Below are positions 20,797-32,420 of a stretch of 64,000 nucleotides of DNA, piece after piece. Each line of letters opens with the position of its first letter. Within the stretch, counting starts at the first letter, position 1. The notes below the pieces were generated by a model, which was not told the origin of the DNA, searched no databases, and was given only the letters and a program-made list of their open reading frames with translations. The stretch comes from Holacanthus passer. Its lineage: Eukaryota > Chordata > Actinopteri > Pomacanthidae. The translations under genes and the position numbers were made by a program. Location: positions 372,001-436,000 of the forward strand of contig JAFREQ010000131.1 in assembly GCA_025331565.1 (NCBI GenBank). Direction: 5' to 3'.

Positions 20797-23502
20797 ATGA
20801 AGAGTCTTGTCTTTCTGCTCTTGGTGACTTTGGCCAGCGCAAAGGTCTACGACCGCTGTGAATGGGCCCGCCTGCTGAAGAGAAGTGGGATGGATGGTTA
20901 CGCCGGCATCAGCCTGGCCAACTGTGAGTAGCAGCCTGTCAGTCTGCAGATAGTGTATATGGAACAGAAAATATGGAAACATGGAAAGAATTCCACATCA
21001 AAGCATGTATATAAGCTGTCAAGGAAATTCTTAATCTGTCTCAATTAATGCATAGATTGGACTTTGCTCTGTGGATGAATGTATGTCTGCTCTGTGTTGA
21101 TAGAGTGGTTAATCAGCTCTCTGAGTTTGTGTAAACATAACTGAGCAGGAAAGAAACACAATATCTATACAGTAACGTTGAATGGGCCAAATTCAATGTA
21201 CATGCACCAGATGTGGTTTTCCCATGTTCTGTTCAGAGCTGTCCCTTTGGGATTGGTCTAATGCTCAACACCACCTTCTGTACTTTGCATAAATACTGAA
21301 GACTTTCTTCTGTTAGTTGCCAGACTGTGTTCATCGACTAGTTCCATGTAATGCTCTGACCCTGTACGAATTCGTATAGCAGTTGCTCTGACTCGTGTCT
21401 GTTACAGGGAGTGGGGATGGGCTCAAATGCGACACACAGGAATTGGTGGTTGGAAAGTTCTTTAATAAAGGCAAACGAAATCTTAATTAACAAAAACTCA
21501 CTGCAAGGTTGTGTCCAGGATAGTCCAGAAAATCTCAACAGAGCAGATCCAAAAATGACAAGAGCACAGACAGTCATACAGGAACAACAAAAGAGAGGAG
21601 TCAAAGAAGAGAACCATCCGGCAAAGGCTGAGTGGAGTGAAGTGGCTTATATAGAGTCCTGATTAGTTGTTGGCTGCAGCTGAGAAGACAGGTGAGTAGA
21701 TGAGGTGGGAGTGGCTGGAAGGTGAGGTGAGGCAGAGGAGGGGTGAGAGGAAAAACACTGAATACAGAATTACAGCAGACAGAACAGAGACCAGAACTAA
21801 AACAGACAGAAGTTATACATTACAGGAATGAGGCTGACAGGACTACGGCATAACACACTATGACAGAACAGAGACTGAGAACTAAGACAGATCCTTAACT
21901 GAAACTAAAGGCCGAACAGAAACTAAGACGGAACTATGAAATAGAATGCAGACAGAAAACTAAGACATAGAACTAGGACACAACATGACAGCAGAGACAA
22001 GGAACTAAGACAAGACTGGACTACGACATGACAGGACTACGATGAGACCGACCGAACTGAAAGAACTACGGCATGAACAGGATCATAACTGACAGAACTA
22101 CAACAGAGACTGAAACTAAGACAGAGACGGACTGGAACTAGGACAGAACTGTGGCAGGCAGGAAAGTGACTAGACAAAACTCTCAAGTCTATTTTGCCTT
22201 CTTTGTACTTTGATGTTTGATTGATCACTAATAAATGACTGACTCTCATTGGGTTTGTCACTTGTTTCTTCTAAGAAACTGGATTATTTCCACCACATAA
22301 GCACGTATAAATTTCAGTTTTTTAAAGCTAGCAATTGGGTTCCATTCATGTTTGTAGAGTATGAAAATCATTCAGCAGACTCTTGCTTAAATTTTGTAAG
22401 CATTTATATTTGTAAGAGTATTATGTTTTGTTTCATTAAATGTTATTTTATATGACAATGAGAAGCAGTTTAGCTTGGATTAGCACTGACACTGGAAACA
22501 GCGCCTGGCCAGGCAACCAGCTGACACTGATAGATTACACAACTCAGGCTACTTTTTACCATAAAAAGAGTCTGTTAATTGTTAAAAGTCATCTTAACCT
22601 TGCAACAATGGACAAAACAAATCTGGAGTACTTTTTCCAGAGCTTTCAACCACTACTGACAGTCTTACACGTCGGTCCGTTCCTTTTCCTCTGCAGGGGT
22701 TTGTCTGACCAGGCACGAGTCAAACTACAACACCAGAGCCACCAACCGCAACAGTGATGGATCCACTGACTACGGCATCTTCCAGATCAACAGCCGCTGG
22801 TGGTGTAACAATGGCACCCCCACATCAAATGGATGCAACATCAGATGCAGCGGTCAGTGATGAAGCACCACACCCAAAATTTTAACTACATAGCAGCTTT
22901 TTACTAATATTGCATTACTTCCTATGTTGTCGTGCAAGTTTTTGTCACAAGTCCTGTTGCATTAAAGCTGCAATGATCAATACAGTGTTTCCAATATTAA
23001 CAGTGAATCAAATGAGCCTGTATTATGTACTATCTGCTCAGCACAAAACAGTAGACAAGGTTAACGACTAGCTGGAAAACATAATGCATTTGGCATCTAG
23101 CAACTAATACAGATATTTACCTGCTGAAATGATCATAACTGGGCTTCTGAGAGGCTTGTTTTTTCACTTATTATGTTGTACTTGCTGCACCTGCAGTTCA
23201 ATCAATGTCCAGTTTGTAAGCTACCATTCAAATCCAGATTCTTTTTTCACAGAACTTCTGAGCGATGATGCGACAGTGGCGATAACTTGTGCCAAACGCG
23301 TCGTTAGGGATCCTAATGGCATCCGGGCCTGGTAAGATCTGATCATGTGACTCAGATACTGTGAGACTGTGATGTATTCACTATACAAACTTTCACGTGT
23401 GGAGAGATGAGTTAAGTCCTTCTATCTGATTTCAGGGTGGCCTGGCAACGTCACTGCCAGAACCGCGATGTGAGCTCCTATGTGTCAGGATGTGGTGTTT
23501 AA
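20797..23502 (+). CDS. lyz: C-type lysozyme (1,4-beta-N-acetylmuramidase), complete, four exons
   Basis: Lysozyme c cleaves the MurNAc-GlcNAc bond of peptidoglycan; it is a secreted antibacterial enzyme. Coding exons: 20797-20923, 22697-22852, 23253-23331, 23436-23502 (429 nt, 142 aa). All introns are GT-AG: 1,773, 400 and 104 bases. Residues 1-15 (MKSLVFLLLVTLASA) are a signal peptide; the mature chain starts KVYDRCEW. Catalytic Glu is residue 50 (mature E35) and Asp is residue 67 (mature D52, in DGSTDYGIFQINSRWWC). All eight conserved Cys are present (21, 45, 79, 89, 93, 107, 128, 140). Length and four-exon structure are normal for the family, and the C-terminus (SELLSDD..CAKRVVRDPNGI.AWVAW) is of the percomorph fish type. 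It has its own TATA box and poly(A) signal. Introns 1 and 2 carry repeats but the exons are undamaged, so the gene should be functional. Confidence 0.97.
21405..22180. repeat. Repeat-derived block in lysozyme intron 1
   Basis: An unspliced-looking segment (21405-21700) is followed by a decayed short-period repeat built on variants of GACAGAACTAAGACAG / GAACAGAGACTGAGAACTA (about 21770-22150). The period is irregular, about 15-30 bases. It looks like a degenerate tandem array or the end of a retroelement that I cannot name. Confidence 0.6.
23030..23130 (+). mobile_element. Dispersed repeat, family B, diverged copy in lysozyme intron 2
   Basis: GACTAGCTGG-AAACATAATGCATTTGGCATCTAGCAACTAA-ACAGATATTT is a diverged version of a sequence also found at 26.6 kb and, inverted, at 45.2 kb. 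Confidence 0.5.
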
Positions 23503-23536
23503 TCAACACAACGAAGCAGGACGCTGTCATCAGCAC

Positions 23537-23542
23537 AATAAA
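23537..23542 (+). promoter_or_regulatory. Poly(A) signal of the lysozyme gene
   Basis: AATAAA lies 34 bases after the lysozyme TAA, with a second AATAAA at once downstream (23544-23549). The 3' UTR is therefore short. Confidence 0.8.
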
Positions 23543-24156
23543 AAATAAAAGCTCTTCAGCTCTTCCCAGTTCTTCAGCTGCAGTGGATTACATTTTTATT
23601 GTTTGTTTGTCTGATCTGACAGGAGCGTTACGAAAGCAACAGATGATTTTTTTCAATGAAATGAATATAATGAATATAAATCTTTAGTTTCGATGTAGCC
23701 ATTCAGTTTATACTTGATTTAACAGATGTAGCCAGTGAAGAGAAATGTGGTGACTTCAACTTGCATTTGTTGTTATTGTGCTCATTTTAAACCCCATCAT
23801 TGAGTTCCACTATTGACAGTTGTAAAAGGGCAAACTCCCATGCAGCTCCATATTCCAAATGAATTTAGGAAAAACATGACATCATCTGTCACTGACAGAC
23901 ATTTGCATATTTGGGGCGATACATATTTATGTTTTGTACAGTACACAAGTAACTCAAGTAATTCAATTGTTAATGTACATGTATTGCATACAAGCATCAC
24001 ATTTTTACTCATTTTCTAAATGTCATTTTCTTGTGTTTTAACATCAAACTTCATATCAAACTATTCAAGCTATTTACGACAGGTTTGTGCAGTTAGGTGA
24101 ATCTGGTGAATCCAACTTGAAACAATCAAATGAGCAAACCTCACAGAAAAAAGTAA

Positions 24157-24605
24157 AAGATAAGATAAGATTCCTTTATTAGTTCCACAATGGGGAAATT
24201 CACAGTGTTATAGCAGCAAAGATAAATAGTAGGGAAACAGTAGGGAAGTAGTAGGGAAGTACTAACAGTTTAAGCCAGGCTAGAAGGTATTGACAAATTA
24301 ACAAGAGAAATATGAAAATATGAGAATCTGAGAACAATAAATACACTATAGACAGATATAGTTGAAAAAGGATGAACTGAAATGAAATACAATGCATTGA
24401 AATGAAATGAAGTATTGCACAGTAATGATCTAAGAAATGGTGTGGTGACATAATTAGGTGTATGGTCCACTGGGAGCAGTGCTGGTTGTACAGTCTGACA
24501 GCTGCAGGAAGGGAAGACCTGCGATATCGCTCCTTCACACACTTCAGGTGAAGCAGTCTATCGTTGATGGAGGTTAGAGACCAAAACAACGTTCTTGCAT
24601 GGGGC
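24157..24605 (-). pseudogene. 3' end of a non-LTR retrotransposon (LINE): ORF2 C-terminus plus 3' UTR and tail
   Basis: On the minus strand the frame ends with a LINE-type C-terminus (DRLLHLKCVKERYRRSSLPAAVRLYNQH), similar to the known fish pattern ...NSFFPTAVRLLN. A 3' UTR follows, ending TGTGAATTTCCCCATTGTGG, AACTAATAAAGGAA and TCTTATCTTATCTT. The same final 45 bases recur alone at 28994, 43122 and 53847. It is a 5'-truncated copy; nearly all of the RT is missing. Superfamily L2 or similar is my best guess. Confidence 0.75.
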
Positions 24606-24705
24606 AAATCAGGACCTCTTTAAAAATGAAACAATCAAATGATAAATTGGCCATTATTGAACAATTCTAGTTGTCAACTTTAAGATAATTAAAGTTTAGT
24701 TAAAG

Positions 24706-24800
24706 GTTCAGTGTGTAGGATTTAGTGGAATCTAGTGGTGAGGTTGCATGCCGCTCCACTCATCATGACTGTTATATTCCATTTCTGCAAATAGATTTAA
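24706..24800 (+). mobile_element. Truncated MITE with GGTTCAGTGTGTAGGATTTAG terminus
   Basis: It starts AAAGGTTCAGTGTGTAGGAT, then TTAGTGGAATCTAGTGGTGA and GGTTGCA, the head of a non-autonomous element I recall as abundant in percomorphs. TTTCTGCAAATAGAT near 24783 matches its far end, so the middle is deleted and the last inverted repeat is lost. Confidence 0.7.
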
Positions 24801-26589
24801 CAAATAAAAAATACCACTACTTTAAAAAGTGAAGCAAATATGATATGTAAATCATGAACATGTACACCAATCAGTAAGCAGAAGAATATGTACATTAATA
24901 ATGTAAGAGAGAACACTCTTAAACCAAGTGACTTTTCCTCACCTCCATCTACACAAAAGAATCCAGCACTTTTTTTAAAATCCAAGGCTGATTCATTTTC
25001 CATATGACAGATCTGAAAAATTTTCTTGGTTCATTTGGAAGCGCACTCCCTCAAAGTTTGAACAGCCAATTAATATTCTGAAATCCAGTGAATTTAAAAA
25101 AGAAAAATTGGTAGCTGTTCTCTGTTCCAAGTGTAAGTTCCACAGTACAGCTGATTCGTTGTATCCTCCACGCTCTGTTTGTACTGTGTTGTGATGTTGT
25201 ATCTTGATGTCCATAAGCATCTGCCCACTGAGCCCACACCTATTTTTTTCAAATTCACCATTTTGAGTTTCCTGAACATTTGAGGTCAGCAGAATAACAC
25301 GTGGAGGATGGTGGCCTTGGGATTACATTTCATTTAGTTTGCCTTTTGTAGCACATTCAGTTCCATTTTGTTAACCATTTTTTTATGGCACATTTTCATC
25401 AATATTCACTCCCTCACACATAAAGTCTTGAAATAGAGGGATTTCTTAACAGACACAGACAGTCAGACCCTCTTGAACTGAAGAAGGCTGAGAATCACTC
25501 ATTTCTTGGGTGCTGATGTAAATGTGATTTCCTTTGAAAACAGTCCGAGGATGCATATTCATGGCCACAGAGGCGTCATGACCTTGATAGTCTGAACAAA
25601 ACATTCAGTACATTTTGTATACTCTGCATGCAATAGTGTAGAATAGTAGAGAATAAGGTGCCCTTTTCCGACCCACATTTTACATATTCATGTAGATTAT
25701 AACTATTGAATTAATACAATATAGAGGGGGTCATGTATGTGCATATGATCTGCTTGTAACTGGCTGCAAGGCATTGTGACAAATGGAATGACACAGGTTC
25801 TAATCCTGATCACTAACAAATAATACTTCAAACAAACCTCAGGTCAGTGAGATCCAAAATGTGAGCATCTGGAATATTCACTTCATCTGTAGAGACTTAG
25901 CAGGAACACAGTATCAGTGGACTTTACACCAACAAGAACACTTCACCTGACAAACTGAGCTACCAGGCAGTGTGGTAAAGACATCACTATATAGAAATAA
26001 ATCAACTTCATATTCACCAAACTGAAACGAAAACACATTCAAATAATAGTTGTAAATAATTTATACACAGTAAAAATGGAAGATATTTTGTTCTGACATG
26101 AATATTATTTAGTTTAATATATTTTTTATTAATTTTTATTGATTTCAACAAAGCCACATAATTTGCTGATACGCTTGTTTTAAAATATAAATGAGCACCA
26201 GCTGTTTCTGCAGCTAAATGTCACCTTGTTTTTCTTTGCTTTTTTAGTTTTTTTTTAGACCAAACAAACCAAAGGCCAAAAGTCCAAAAGTTAATGTAAT
26301 AACATTTCATCATCAGAGTGAAGCAGCAGAGGAATCAAATGCTGCTGCTTCGTTTCCCCATAAAAAACATTTAGTCTGGTTGTTCTAATGGAACCAATGA
26401 GATGTGACATCCAAAAATAACCCTAACAAATGATGATTACACACACACACACACGCAAACAAACATGTTTGTCTGATATAATGGCTTTTCTAAATACTAA
26501 CCATATATTTAAAGCTTCTCTAACACTGGATGAAATGAACTAACATACAGTACGTGGAACAAATAATTATGCTTTGTAGTTCTTCTAGG
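24801..26589. other. Non-coding stretch without recognised features
   Basis: AT-rich; no gene, RNA or clear element seen. A short AC run lies at about 26439-26453, inside the window that follows a poly-T-rich patch. Confidence 0.5.
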
Positions 26590-26705
26590 CTTTACAGAGT
26601 GTGGCGTCTTTTAGCTCAAAGATGCTAAAACACAACAATTAGAGACTAGCTGGTGAACACAGTGGAGCATTTAACAACTAAAGAGTCGGGTATCTTTCTC
26701 AGCAG
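26590..26705 (+). mobile_element. Dispersed repeat, family B
   Basis: GAGACTAGCTGGTGAACACA, then GTGGAGCATTTAACAACTAAAGAG and GGGTATCTTTCTCAGCAGG. A copy in the other orientation at 45170-45480 shares the core GTGGAG-ATTTAGCAGCTAAAGAG. It lies directly beside the hAT remnant. Confidence 0.65.
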
Positions 26706-26739
26706 GGGAAACATCACTCACACAGGCAACTTATTGAAT

Positions 26740-26982
26740 CTAACCATAGCAATCAGGTGAGTGTCCCTCACTGTCCTCTGTTTCAGCTTCCTGCATAGTA
26801 GATGGTGAAGACTCACATCTCAGTCCCTGATTCAATCTCTGATTAGCTGTCTCCATCCACAGGTCAACAGCTGGCTCAGAGGTCTCTGTGGTCATCGTTG
26901 ACAGGTGAATGTGCATCAGACAGATCTTTTTATTGAGATGTGAGAATCCCCTCTCACATGCTGCACTACTCAAAGGCAGCAT
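26740..26982 (-). pseudogene. hAT-family transposase C-terminus (dimerisation domain remnant)
   Basis: The 80-residue frame begins MLPLSSAACERGFSHLNKKI, which carries the hAT dimerisation signature (P-SSA-CERGFS--NK-K). It ends with a low-complexity Ser/Glu tail (SSPSTMQEAETEDSEG). No upstream transposase remains in frame. It is one fragment of a dead element; the tail recurs at 28.3 kb. Confidence 0.75.
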
Positions 26983-28089
26983 AAGAGAAATTTAACCACC
27001 TTGTTGATGTTGGAGTAAGAATCTGGATCGCTTGTATTTACTATTTGGACAGGGAAGGTCAAATTGAAGGATCAAAAATTTAAAAAAATGGCTTCATTTA
27101 ATTTGGATATACAATAGTGTCAGCGAGTGTTGTGTTTACAACTTCCCTGCCTCCCAGAGCTGTGAGTTTGGGTGTCACGTGGCAAAAATGTGTATATTTC
27201 CAAAAGTGCATGATTAAGTCCAAATTCATTCATTTATCCTTTGTGAGCTGTTCTCTGTGGAGTATGGCAGATGGTAACCCACTCCAAACTGCTCTGGCTC
27301 TGCAGAATGCAGTGAGGTTTAGTTTCACAATACATCCTGGCAGCTTTGTCAGTGTTACCCTAAGAGTCCACAGTACCTGAGTCACAGCCATTTTTGAGTG
27401 ACCACATCAAATCACTGAACAACTTGACCAAATTTCTCGCATGATTACAGCATACCATGCTCACGCAGTATTTACTCGGAAATGTGTCACATCATAGAAG
27501 TTATACATGCTCTGCCATTTCACTGGGACCAAATCTTAGCACTTTTTTTTGAAGAAGTAAGGACTGGCCAAAATGTTCTCACTTTCAAAAATGTCCTCAA
27601 GACTCTCAATTGGAAAAGGAATGCTGTCTTTCTCAGCAGATGGAGTTTTCCCAGTTGTCATAAGAACAGCAATAGATTCTCCATTTTGTGAGCAAAATGT
27701 TAGATAATAGTCATGTGATTAAAAACTTATCCTGAGAATCTCCTATCTTTTTGGTGTCATCTACTGGCGTGCTTGCTTCTGTCTTCTGCTGTCTTTGTCA
27801 GAGTTGGATTCAATTGCAAAATTTAACCATCACAGTTTTACAGTTTTCACTCCTTACTGTTACTTTTTAACATAATAATTCTCTAAATCTAGATGCAGAG
27901 TTGCAGTGAAAAGAAACACAAGACAATTATGCGCTGTGTTTTATTCTGCAGCGCAATGTCTGGGTTAGGAAAGAGCAGCTTATTTAAATGAAGCTCTAGC
28001 ATAAGTTCAGGCAGGAGGACAACAATGCTTTCTCGATCACAGGCTATTTCTCATCCTTTCTCCTGCGCATGCTCACGCACATTTCCCTG

Positions 28090-28430
28090 TCAGTGTTTGG
28101 GGCTGTCATTGGAAATCAGCTGTCTCATCAGCTGATCTCTTCCATCCAATAGCGCGGTGTCATCATCTTTCTGCTCTGCTTTTAAAATACGATCTTTCTC
28201 TGCCCCTAGCTCTTTCATGCCGGTGATTTGTTTAAGGTCTGTTTGGCCGTTAATAGTTGGGCTGTCATTGCTTTTCATGATGTCAGACTCAGACGTAAGT
28301 CCCATTCATGAAGGATTACTTCCCTCACTCTCCTCTGCTTCAGCTTCCTGCATTGAAGATGATGAAGATGCACCTCTCAGTCCCTGACTGAGTCTCTGAT
28401 TAGCCGTCATCAATGCAATTAAGCTACTGA
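28090..28430 (-). pseudogene. Second hAT-derived C-terminal fragment
   Basis: The reverse complement of 28310-28425 reads TANQRLSQGLRGASSSSS then MQEAEAEESEGSNPS and a stop. It aligns with the tail of the fragment at 26740-26982 (TANQRLNQGLRCESSPSTMQEAETEDSEG). The following minus frame (SDIMKSNDSPTINGQTDLKQ...) is hydrophilic and unrecognised. Both lie in the same orientation 1.5 kb apart: two insertions or an internal duplication. Confidence 0.6.
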
Positions 28431-28993
28431 ACTAGTGAGTCAGGGCACATTGCTCTCCATAGCTGACATTCAGACGCCTTTAAAAAAAAAAATCCCAAGT
28501 CTTCCTTCACAGTGGCAATTTCGGCTTAAATGGGAGTCCCAGCCATATTTTGCCGTGCCAGATTTCAGGTGGCTGAGGCTCTTTGATGGGTTCTTTTAAA
28601 TAGAGTCCGAGTGTGTTGGGGCTACTCGCCCCAAGTTTTCTTGACATTACAGTCATCACAAAGAGATTAAAGCCTCACTTCCAACGGAGAAAATAAAATT
28701 TTCAGGCATTTACTGATTCACTTCAAGCCACAGTATATACGAGGTCTTGTTGCCGGTATCCAACTCAATGCTAGATGTTCTGATCCATCTTTCCCAGCCT
28801 ATCTCCACCGGCCTTCAAACTACTCTTCAAAGGTATTTCTAAGGTTTACCCCTCCATCAGTGACAACAGACTTCCTATTACACTTTACATGTGTATAACT
28901 GCTCTCAATATCAAGACAAGGTTGTTGTTTTCTTCCTGCCCATGTCAACTCTCTTTTGGATTGTTCATTTTGTTAGCATTTTTATGGCTCTTT

Positions 28994-29043
28994 AAGATAA
29001 GATAAGATATTCTTTTATTCGTCCCACAATGAGGAAATTCACA
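28994..29043 (-). mobile_element. LINE 3'-tail fragment (AAGATAAGATAAG...)
   Basis: AAGATAAGATAAGATATTC, then TTTTATTCGTCCCACAATGA and GGAAATTCAC. This is the same tail as the LINE end at 24157, here without upstream LINE sequence. Confidence 0.8.
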
Positions 29044-29206
29044 AGGAGCTGGGGATCATCATTTAATTTAATTCCAGATCACAAAGTCTTATGCTCACTG
29101 GTTGTCTTAATGTCTATTTAATAGTGCATCATTGTTAAAATACCTGCAGAAATGTATCATTATAATTTGCTCAGTAAGTGTTTGTTAATCTGATCTTGTC
29201 TCACAA

Positions 29207-29306
29207 GCCATAGCATTGGCTTCTCATGTCAGCATTGGAACATGTCCCTAAGCCATAGCATTGGCTATGAATACAAAAAAAGCAAGCCATAGCATTGGCT
29301 ATGAAT
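29207..29306. repeat. Three copies of the motif AAGCCATAGCATTGGCT
   Basis: The 17-base near-palindrome AAGCCATAGCATTGGCT occurs near 29209, 29252 and 29284; the last two continue identically as ATGAAT. A T run follows. Spacing (about 43 and 32 bases) is uneven, so it is not a simple tandem array. Confidence 0.85.
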
Positions 29307-29875
29307 TTTTTTTTTTTAAAGTTCATTTTCAGGCAGCAAGTGAGGAGTCTGATCAAGAGCTTAAAGATGATTAAAATGATTAAGCATCCAATAGGTTTAC
29401 AAAACCATTACAGTTTTCTTATGTGTTTGATTCTTAAGTACATTTACTCAGAAATACAACAGAATTTTGAGATCACGACTTCTGGACTTGTACTCGGACT
29501 TGAATTGAGTTTATCAATGTAATCAATAATTTGCGTATACAACCTAATACCTTATTATCTCAATGAAATGTGCTGAAACTAATCTCTATGTGACACAATG
29601 CACAAGGCAAAATGCAATTTATTATTTTGGCTGGTAAAAATAAGCTTGGCCTGTTGATTTTATCATCTACCAGTCCCCTTGGTCAGTGAGTCAAAAGTGA
29701 AATCCGTACACTGGCTGATATACTCATACCAGCAGAGCAGCTCCCTTGACTACCCAAAACTACTCCTTATATAAAAAGTTCTTGGTATTTTTGGAGGACC
29801 CTCATTGCAGATTCATAGCACTTCCTCAAGCAGCACAGCCTTATAACCAAATATACTGCCACTGTATCAGTTCCT

Positions 29876-30015
29876 TGATGTAAGTCTCGCTGACTGTAGT
29901 GCTCTTGTGTCTGAATGGGGGCATCCTTCCAGCCAGGTTCTAAAATCTGGTGGAAAGAGGTGGAAGAGCGGAGGCTATTATAGCAGCAGATCAGGGCTCA
30001 TGGTTTTGGAATGAC
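29876..30015 (+). pseudogene. Tc1/mariner-type transposase 3' fragment
   Basis: CTGACTGTAGTGCTCTTGTG, TCTGAATGGG-GCATCC, then AAAATCTGGTGGAAAGAG, GAAGAGCGGAGGCTATTATA, GCAGCAG and TCATGGTTTTGGAATGA. These match in order the end of the transposon better preserved at 42600-43440 (NALVAEW....FQ-LVE, then RVEAVIAAKG). Frameshifts are present. Confidence 0.7.
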
Positions 30016-30322
30016 TGGCTGTAATGTTTGAGTGTAAATCTATGAGCTTTATCAAGACCAACTATCACATCCTTACCAGCAGTAGCTTCATGTCTCCAGT
30101 TTAACCTCAGCTGGTGTTTTCTGATGCAGAGCACGAACAGAAATGCTGTTACAGGATGGAAATAGGAATCCCTGGACAAGAGGAAGGGAGGGGGGGGTTA
30201 TCTGGCAATGAAGCAGGAATTTAAATGTGTAGTTGCAGTGATCAGAAACTGGCATCATAGAGCCATTAGCAGATGCAAATTAGGGCAGAGCTGGCAGGCT
30301 GGTTTTTCTCACTCTGTCATTA

Positions 30323-30348
30323 ACACACACACACACACACACACACAC
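30323..30348. repeat. (AC)n microsatellite
   Basis: About 13 AC units. Confidence 0.96.
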
Positions 30349-31107
30349 AAATGCATACAGTCACAAAAACATCCAACATCTGGATTGAGAGCTGTTTGAG
30401 TCAAGTATGTGACAGAACAAGCAACATACTGAAGATCTGGCTATTCTTAGAGTCTCATGTGGACATTAATCTGCTGCTATCAGCAAGTAAGCAAACTTCA
30501 TCTATGCATCACTTTTCGAAACAGAAGTTTTAAAGAGACATTGAAAAGTTTCGAACATCCAAACAATGTACAAACCAAAGCATGAAACAGTGCTGTACCT
30601 GGTTCATCTGTGGTCTCAGTCACATCGGTGTATCCATCTCTCGCTGAGAAAATGCCGCACACATTTGTTTCCCCACACATGGAGGCCACTCTGGTGTTCA
30701 GCCATGACGGCTTGAGTGTGCCTTTGTTCCCACCAGTGGCAGAGACACTCAGACGTTGGGAAGCAATTCAGATCGAAGGTTATTTTTTTAAATCTCCACA
30801 ATCGTGAGACTAGTGGATCCAAGCACCTCAATTTCTGGTTCAGAAAAAAATCTTGGTCTACTGCTCAGATATTGCTATGATTCTTTGATAAAAATATAAA
30901 TGTAAACTCCTTTATATGCATAAATCAATATTAATGAAGGGCTTTGGAATGACCGTTTAAGATTAAGGCCCTTGTTCAGTGTACATGCTGCCCCTTGGTC
31001 ATATAATTCATTGCTTTGACATCTCAGATCATTGTTATAAATAGATTTATTGGGGAAATTCTAGTACATTATGTGGCCTCCAGAACATAGATACATATAC
31101 ATACAAC

Positions 31108-31575
31108 AATAGACTGAATAAACAAGTGGACATAGTCACCGTGTTTTTGGAGTACCATTTTGAAGCTTCAAGTTTGGGATTATAGGGGCCACCACCTTGT
31201 TTTTTGGAGACAAAGGGACAGAACGAGGGTGGGTCTGGCTGGGAACCCAAGGACTCTATTGCCGTGGTAGCAGCTTGTCAATCACAAGGTGGACACGCCC
31301 TAAAGCATACCCTGCTTTATTATCTATTTTACTGCAAATCGATCCATAATTTACAAAATGAACGTCATGCTGTATTGAAGATTAGTATGAAATTAATGAT
31401 TGTGACAGTAGCTTATTAGAAAACTGTTTACTAGTCAAGTGGGAAGTAGTGTCATTTTCTCATTGACTTACGTACAATCATGCTTCTTAACTAGCACAGT
31501 GGCCCCCTGCTGGACATTAGAAAGAGTGCAGTTTTAAGACCCTTCCACATTGACTGCATGTTTCAGACATGCTTT
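31108..31575 (+). mobile_element. Non-autonomous DNA transposon-like repeat with GACTGTATAAA-type end
   Basis: It begins AGACTGAATAAACAAGTGGACATAG, which resembles the terminal repeat of the element at 35907. Remembered internal words follow: TTTTGAAGC, CACCACCTTG, GGACAGAACG-GGGTG, CAATCACAAGGTGG, AATGAACGTCATGCTGTATT, GAAG, AATTAATGATTGTGACAGTA, AAACTGTTTACT, CAAGTGGGAAGTAG, CTCATTGACTTACGTACAAT, GTGGCCCCCTGCTGGACATT, AGAAAGAGTGCAG. A common percomorph repeat, nearly full length. Confidence 0.7.
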
Positions 31576-32420
31576 TTCTCTACCTCATTGTCATGTATCT
31601 GCAGCCAGATGGGAGTGGAGTGGAAAATGGGTTGGGGGAGTGTCCAGGGTGGTGTGCTATGGTGAGTGCCATGCGTGTGATGGCTCTGTTACTGAGATCA
31701 GAGAGGTTGGTGAGACCAGTGATTTTGGAAGCAGTGTGTGTAATACAGGACAGCTTGTTCATGTTGAAGACAGACAACATGATGAGAAAACAGGGAGAGC
31801 AGTAGAGTATTATGGATTGCTTTTGTAAAGCAGTAACACGGCTAGAGAGGGGCAACAGAGAGCGCTCTGAGTTTGTGGATGGCATGGAGACTTTGCTGGC
31901 AGCATCTGATGATATCAGTGATGTGTGAGTCAAAGCTGGGTTTATTGTCCAGTGTGATTCCAAGGCATTGAAGCTGTCAACCTGCTCTGCTGTCTCACCA
32001 TCAGCTGTAGGCAGCTATTGTTATACTACTGAGTGAAATGAAAGACAGAGTGTTGATGAGTCTTTATAGACTTATCAACAAGTAAGTGCTAGTTTGGCAG
32101 TGTCATCAGAGTACTTAAAGTATGTGGTGATGGGAGATGGGCCAGTCAGTGCCTTGTGGGGCTCTGGTCGTGGTGGTGATGGTTGGAGATGTAGCTGTGT
32201 TGACCCTTGCAGTCTGTCATCTGTCACTGAGGAAGTTGTGAATCCAGTGGATGATAAGTTGGGTGATATTGAGGTGCTGGGGCATCTTTATCATCTGATG
32301 CCGCTGGATCGTATTGAATGCAGAACTGAAGTCGACGAAGAGTATTCTGATGGAGTGACCTGGTTATTCAAGATTTCCAGATTTCTTTGGCACTGATATG
32401 ATAGTGGATGTTTTCCAGAG
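31576..32420 (-). pseudogene. LINE reverse transcriptase fossil (RT core to C-terminus)
   Basis: Reading the minus strand from 32420: VPKKSG, then VDFSSAFNTIQ (RT motif with the first catalytic Asp) near 32300-32340, HNFLSDR, a turn of TTTTRAPQGT type, a YSDDTAK box (counterpart of the FADDT catalytic motif) near 32100, then DGETAEQVDSF..LE (late RT) and the C-terminal NRAITRMALTIAHHPGHSP and PLPSGCRYMTMR. Frameshifts and stops break it into several frames, so it is dead. The motifs identify a non-LTR retrotransposon ORF2, probably of the L2/Rex-like kind common in fish. Confidence 0.8.

Noticed and set aside
21411..21662. 83-codon frame in lysozyme intron 1
   Set aside because: It is inside a repeat-derived block, has no homology that I recognise, and the splice sites of lyz skip it.
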